From: Granulicatella balaenopterae
GTDB lineage: Bacteria > Bacillota > Bacilli > Lactobacillales > Aerococcaceae
Direction: 5' to 3'
DNA length: 64,000 nucleotides
NCBI RefSeq assembly: GCF_900111135.1
Contig: NZ_FOGF01000004.1
Coordinates: 2,548-66,547 of the forward strand
Notes under the pieces: generated by a model
What the model was told of the DNA's origin: nothing
Seen by the model: the letters and a program-made list of their open reading frames with translations, nothing else
The model's database searches: none
Shown here: piece after piece, positions 60,472 through 64,000 of the stretch
Layout: the number at the start of each line of letters is the position of its first letter
Numbering within the stretch: the stretch's first letter is position 1
Made by a program: the position numbers and the translations under genes

Positions 60472-62641
60472 ACCAAAATTAGTTAATAAGAACCATGAAG
60501 TAACTTATTTTGCTTTAAATAATGAATTGAATCGACCAATTAATGGTAAGATTCCTTTAGAAAAAGATAAGGAAGCTGTTAGGGCATTCTTTTTAGAACA
60601 CGTAAATCCAAATACGGTATTTTTCTATACTTTAGATGAGAAGTTAGATTATTTAATAGAACATGATTATTTAGAAGAAGAGTTTTTAGCAAAATATTCG
60701 CGTGATTTTGTAAAAGAATTAATGCAATCAACTTATCAAAAGAAATTTCGTTTTAGATCATTTATGGCGGCTTTTAAATTTTATAAACAATATGCTTTAA
60801 AAACAGATGATGGAGAGCGTTATTTAGAACGTTTTGAGGATCGTATTGTTTTTAATGCATTATATTTAGCAGATGGCAATGAGCAATTAGCGAGAGATTT
60901 AGCAGAAGAAATGATTCATCAACGCTATCAACCAGCAACGCCAACTTTTTTAAATGCTGGGCGCAAACGTCGTGGAGAATTGGTATCGTGCTTTTTGGTG
61001 CAAGTGACAGATGATATGAATAGCATTGGTCGTACGATTAACTCAGCACTGCAATTATCACGAATTGGTGGTGGTGTGGGTGTTAGTTTATCTAATATTC
61101 GTGCGGCTGGTGATCCAATCAAAAAAATCGAAAATGCTTCAAGTGGTGTTGTGCCAATTATGAAATTATTAGAAGATAGCTTTAGTTATTCTAATCAATT
61201 AGGACAAAGAAATGGTGCTGGAGCAGTTTACTTAAATGTATTCCACCCAGATATTGTATCGTTTTTATCAACTAAAAAAGAAAATGCGGATGAGAAGATT
61301 CGTGTGAAAACTTTATCGCTAGGATTAGTCGTTCCAGATAAGTTTTATCACTTAATTAAAGCCGATGATATGATGTATTTATTCAGTCCTTATGATGTAG
61401 AACGTGAATATGGTGTGCCATTTTCATATGTGGATATTACGAAAGAGTATGACAATTTAGTGAATAATCCTAATATCCGCAAATCAAAAATTCGTGCCCG
61501 TGAATTAGAACAAGAAATCAGTAAATTACAACAAGAATCCGGTTATCCTTATATTATTAATATCGATACGGCAAATCGAAATAATCCAATTGACGGTAAA
61601 ATTATTATGAGTAATTTATGTAGTGAAATCTTGCAAGTACAAGAACCATCTGTTATTACCAATAGTCAAGAATATGAAGTATTAGGTACAGATATTAGTT
61701 GTAATCTAGGCTCAACAAATATTGTGAATATGATGCAGTCGCCTAATTTTGAAAAATCAATTACAACAGCTGTACGTGCTTTAACCTTTGTAACAGATCA
61801 TTCAGATATTGATGCTGTACCAACTGTAAAAAATGGTAATCGTAAAGCTCATACAATCGGTTTAGGTGCGATGGGATTACATACTTTCTTTGCATTGAAT
61901 CAAATGGAATATGGCTCACCTGAATCAATTGAAGCGACTGATTTATATTTCCGTTTATTAAACTTTTATACATTAAAAGCAAGTAACCAGATTGCTAAAG
62001 AGCGTGGTATTATGTTTGATGGTTTTGAAAAATCACAATATAAAACAGGTGAATATTTCACACCATATTTAGCAGAAGATTGTGTGATTCAATTTGAAAA
62101 GAATCAAGAAATATTTGCTGATTTACCAGTACCAACGAAAGCAGATTGGCAAGCACTAAAAGAAAGTGTAGCAGAATTTGGTTTATACCACCAAAATCGT
62201 CTAGCGGTTGCGCCAACGGGTTCTATTAGTTATGTGAATGAGACTTCAGCCAGCTTGCATCCGATTACTCGATTAATTGAAGAACGTCAAGAAAAGAAAA
62301 CTGGAAAGACATATTATCCTGCACCTTATCTATCAAATGAGACGCTACCATATTATAAATCTGCTTATGATATTGATATGCGTAAGGTGATTGATGTCTA
62401 TGCAGCTGCCCAAAAACATATTGACCAAGGAATGAGTATGACATTATTTATGCGTGCAGAGCTTCCAGAAGGGATGTATCCTTGGAAAGACGGTCGTACC
62501 AATAAAATGACAACTAGAGATTTAAATATCTTACGTAATTATGCTTGGCATAAAGGTTTGAAATCAATTTATTATGTTCGTACATTTACAGAAAATAATG
62601 AAGAAATCGGTAGTAATGCATGTGAAAGCTGTTCAATTTAA
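60464..62641 (+). CDS. nrdE: Class Ib ribonucleotide reductase alpha subunit NrdE, 725 aa
   Basis: TTG 60464 is seven bases from AAGGTGA; GTG 60458 is an alternative giving two more residues. Key blocks are PATPTFLNAG, the active-site Cys in ELVSCFLVQV, NLCSEI, and APTGSISYVNETSASLHPI. The C-terminal redox pair is ACESCSI. It reduces nucleoside diphosphates. A dedicated NrdH redoxin gene is not beside it, so the electron donor must be encoded elsewhere. Confidence 0.95.
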   Translation: MDKPKLVNKNHEVTYFALNNELNRPINGKIPLEKDKEAVRAFFLEHVNPNTVFFYTLDEKLDYLIEHDYLEEEFLAKYSRDFVKELMQSTYQKKFRFRSFMAAFKFYKQYALKTDDGERYLERFEDRIVFNALYLADGNEQLARDLAEEMIHQRYQPATPTFLNAGRKRRGELVSCFLVQVTDDMNSIGRTINSALQLSRIGGGVGVSLSNIRAAGDPIKKIENASSGVVPIMKLLEDSFSYSNQLGQRNGAGAVYLNVFHPDIVSFLSTKKENADEKIRVKTLSLGLVVPDKFYHLIKADDMMYLFSPYDVEREYGVPFSYVDITKEYDNLVNNPNIRKSKIRARELEQEISKLQQESGYPYIINIDTANRNNPIDGKIIMSNLCSEILQVQEPSVITNSQEYEVLGTDISCNLGSTNIVNMMQSPNFEKSITTAVRALTFVTDHSDIDAVPTVKNGNRKAHTIGLGAMGLHTFFALNQMEYGSPESIEATDLYFRLLNFYTLKASNQIAKERGIMFDGFEKSQYKTGEYFTPYLAEDCVIQFEKNQEIFADLPVPTKADWQALKESVAEFGLYHQNRLAVAPTGSISYVNETSASLHPITRLIEERQEKKTGKTYYPAPYLSNETLPYYKSAYDIDMRKVIDVYAAAQKHIDQGMSMTLFMRAELPEGMYPWKDGRTNKMTTRDLNILRNYAWHKGLKSIYYVRTFTENNEEIGSNACESCSI

Positions 62642-62659
62642 TCAAAAGGGTGTGAAAAT

Positions 62660-63628
62660 GTGGAAGAAATAAATGAAAAATATATTGCCATTAACTGGAA
62701 TGAAATAGAAGATATGATTGATAAATTAACTTGGGAAAAGTTAACAGAACAATTTTGGCTTGATACACGAATTCCTTTATCAAATGATTTAGATGATTGG
62801 CGTATGCTAACACAAAAAGAACGTGATATGATTGGGAAAGTCTTTGGTGGATTAACACTTTTAGATACCTTACAATCGCAAGATGGCGTAGATGTGATTC
62901 GTAGTGATGTCCGTACGCAGCATGAAGAAGCCGTTTTAAATAATATTCAATTTATGGAGTCGGTTCATGCTAAGAGTTATTCTTCTATTTTTAGTACATT
63001 AAATACTAAGTCTGAAATTGAAGAAATATTTGCCTGGACGAATGCTAATCCTCGCTTGCAATGGAAAGCCAATCGTATTAATGAAATTTATCAAAACGGC
63101 ACAGCGTTACAGAAAAAAGCTGCTAGTGTTATGTTAGAGACATTCTTATTCTATTCAGGATTTTTTGCGCCGTTATGGTATTTAGGTAATAATAAATTAG
63201 CCAATGTTGCGGAAATTATAAAGTTAATTATTCGGGATGAATCTGTTCATGGGACATATATTGGCTATAAATTTCAAATTGGCTATAATCAATTACCGAG
63301 TGAGGAACAAGAAGTATTAAAAAATTGGATTTTCCAAAATATTTATGAATTGTATACCAATGAAAGTAAATATGTAGAAGAATTATATGATGGTTTAGGA
63401 TGGAGTGAAAAAGTAAAAGTCTTTATCCGTTATAACGCCAATAAAGCGCTACAAAATTTAGGCTTTGATCCATTATTTCCAGAGACTGCTGCAGATGTAG
63501 ATCCAATTGTTATGAATGGTATTTCAACAGGAACAAGTAATCATGACTTCTTCTCACAAGTTGGTAATGGTTATTTATTAGGTTCAGTTGAAGCAATGAG
63601 TGATGAAGATTACATAAAATGGCAATAA
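62660..63628 (+). CDS. nrdF: Class Ib ribonucleotide reductase beta subunit NrdF, 322 aa
   Basis: GTG 62660 follows AAAAGGGTGTG. The carboxylate and His ligands are all present: LLDTLQ, FMESVHAKSYSSIF (Glu, His and radical Tyr), LETFLF and RDESVHG. It is therefore a normal metal-dependent class Ib protein, not the metal-free class Ie variety. It carries the tyrosyl radical for NrdE. It ends the nrdI-E-F operon. Confidence 0.95.
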   Translation: MEEINEKYIAINWNEIEDMIDKLTWEKLTEQFWLDTRIPLSNDLDDWRMLTQKERDMIGKVFGGLTLLDTLQSQDGVDVIRSDVRTQHEEAVLNNIQFMESVHAKSYSSIFSTLNTKSEIEEIFAWTNANPRLQWKANRINEIYQNGTALQKKAASVMLETFLFYSGFFAPLWYLGNNKLANVAEIIKLIIRDESVHGTYIGYKFQIGYNQLPSEEQEVLKNWIFQNIYELYTNESKYVEELYDGLGWSEKVKVFIRYNANKALQNLGFDPLFPETAADVDPIVMNGISTGTSNHDFFSQVGNGYLLGSVEAMSDEDYIKWQ

Positions 63629-63673
63629 GATTAAAACAGATTAAAAAAAGATTAAAAATGTTATGTTTTACGA

Positions 63674-63702
63674 TTGACAAAGAGCGTTTTCAGTTGTAAG
63701 AT
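63674..63702 (+). promoter_or_regulatory. Promoter of the T-box leader
   Basis: TTGACA (63674-63679), 17 bases, TAAGAT (63697-63702). Confidence 0.75.
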
Positions 63703-63709
63703 TACAACA

Positions 63710-64000
63710 ACCTAGTGAAAACTTACTCTTTTAAGCATAAACAGAGTATCAGGATAAATCAATGCACAAATATAATATATGAAGCGATGAATGGATAAGT
63801 AAGCATAGTCGAACTGTTAAAGAGAACTCGGATGGTGAGAAAGAGTACAGTAAGCGTGTCTGAAAATGGTCCTGGAGCTACAATGGTGATGAAGCCATTG
63901 CGGGGTTGTGTCCGATATCAACACAAGAGTATCTTGCGAGCATTATGACTAGTGATGTACTTTTTGAGCTATCAGTTGTGAAGCTGATAGGAACTAGAGT
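63710..64000 (+). promoter_or_regulatory. T-box leader, 5' part (probably tyrosine-specific)
   Basis: Stem I features are visible: GATGAATGGATAAGTAAG with AGTA, the distal loop AGAGAACTCGGATGGTGAGA, and the 3' arm ending CCTGGAGCTACAA. The GAG-C-TAC-A pattern puts TAC (Tyr) in the specifier position. Further stems follow, and the window ends at GGAACTAGAGT, exactly where the antiterminator T-box (GGTACCACG type) would start. The controlled gene lies beyond 64,000. The amino acid call is inference from the specifier position. Confidence 0.75.

Noticed and set aside
62660..63628. NrdF as metal-free class Ie protein
   Set aside because: All metal-ligand Glu/Asp/His residues and the radical Tyr are present.

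Overview
The window is AT-rich DNA from a low-GC Gram-positive bacterium, most likely a member of the Lactobacillales. Supporting signs are strong AGGAGG ribosome sites, intrinsic terminators, LPXTG-type surface proteins, a CopY-controlled copper operon, a class Ib ribonucleotide reductase cluster, a T-box leader and phosphocholine genes. The genus cannot be fixed from the sequence alone.

Positions 1 to about 28,410 are an integrative or plasmid-borne conjugative element. From the left it holds a type IV secretion module on the + strand (RadC/ArdC fusion, OB-fold-like protein, VirD4 coupling ATPase, VirB6-like membrane protein, VirB3-size protein, VirB4 ATPase, lysozyme-NlpC/P60 hydrolase, three small membrane-anchored proteins). 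A candidate oriT rich in inverted repeats follows, then two relaxosome accessory genes, a MobP-type relaxase and a Toprim primase-like protein. A 104-bp perfect direct repeat (3591 and 18612) brackets this 15-kb block. No integrase, excisionase or att site is visible, so at least one end lies outside the window.

Positions 18,766-26,860 are the most unusual part. Five copies of a ~300-bp leader module stand about 2 kb apart, all in the same orientation. Each drives a minus-strand cassette of one to four small genes. The products are mostly unknown and often acidic; the recognisable ones are DpnD/PcfM-, PcfK- and PcfJ-like. Each module has a 68-nt imperfect hairpin with compensatory changes between copies, a promoter, and one or two G-rich hairpins that all share the loop GGTGGAGGTGGAGGA. 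A complete type I toxin-antitoxin locus lies beside the first module. An ISLre2-type insertion sequence interrupts the region after the fifth.

Positions 28,490-64,000 look chromosomal. They hold a MATE exporter behind an attenuator-like leader, two very large thioester/CnaB adhesins with LPXTG-like sorting signals, YihY, a voltage-gated-type K+ channel, truB-ribF-hemW, an OppA lipoprotein, GNAT, a 4-oxalocrotonate tautomerase-like gene, a Wzy-type membrane protein, a split chromate transporter, a papain-like protein and glutathione reductase. These are followed by a three-domain phosphocholine-activation fusion with a second cytidylyltransferase, copY-copA (copA carries C-terminal CopZ-like domains with an internal start site), nrdI-nrdE-nrdF, and the 5' part of a probable tyrosine T-box leader that runs off the window.

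Functions are read from motifs and family knowledge; no database search was run.
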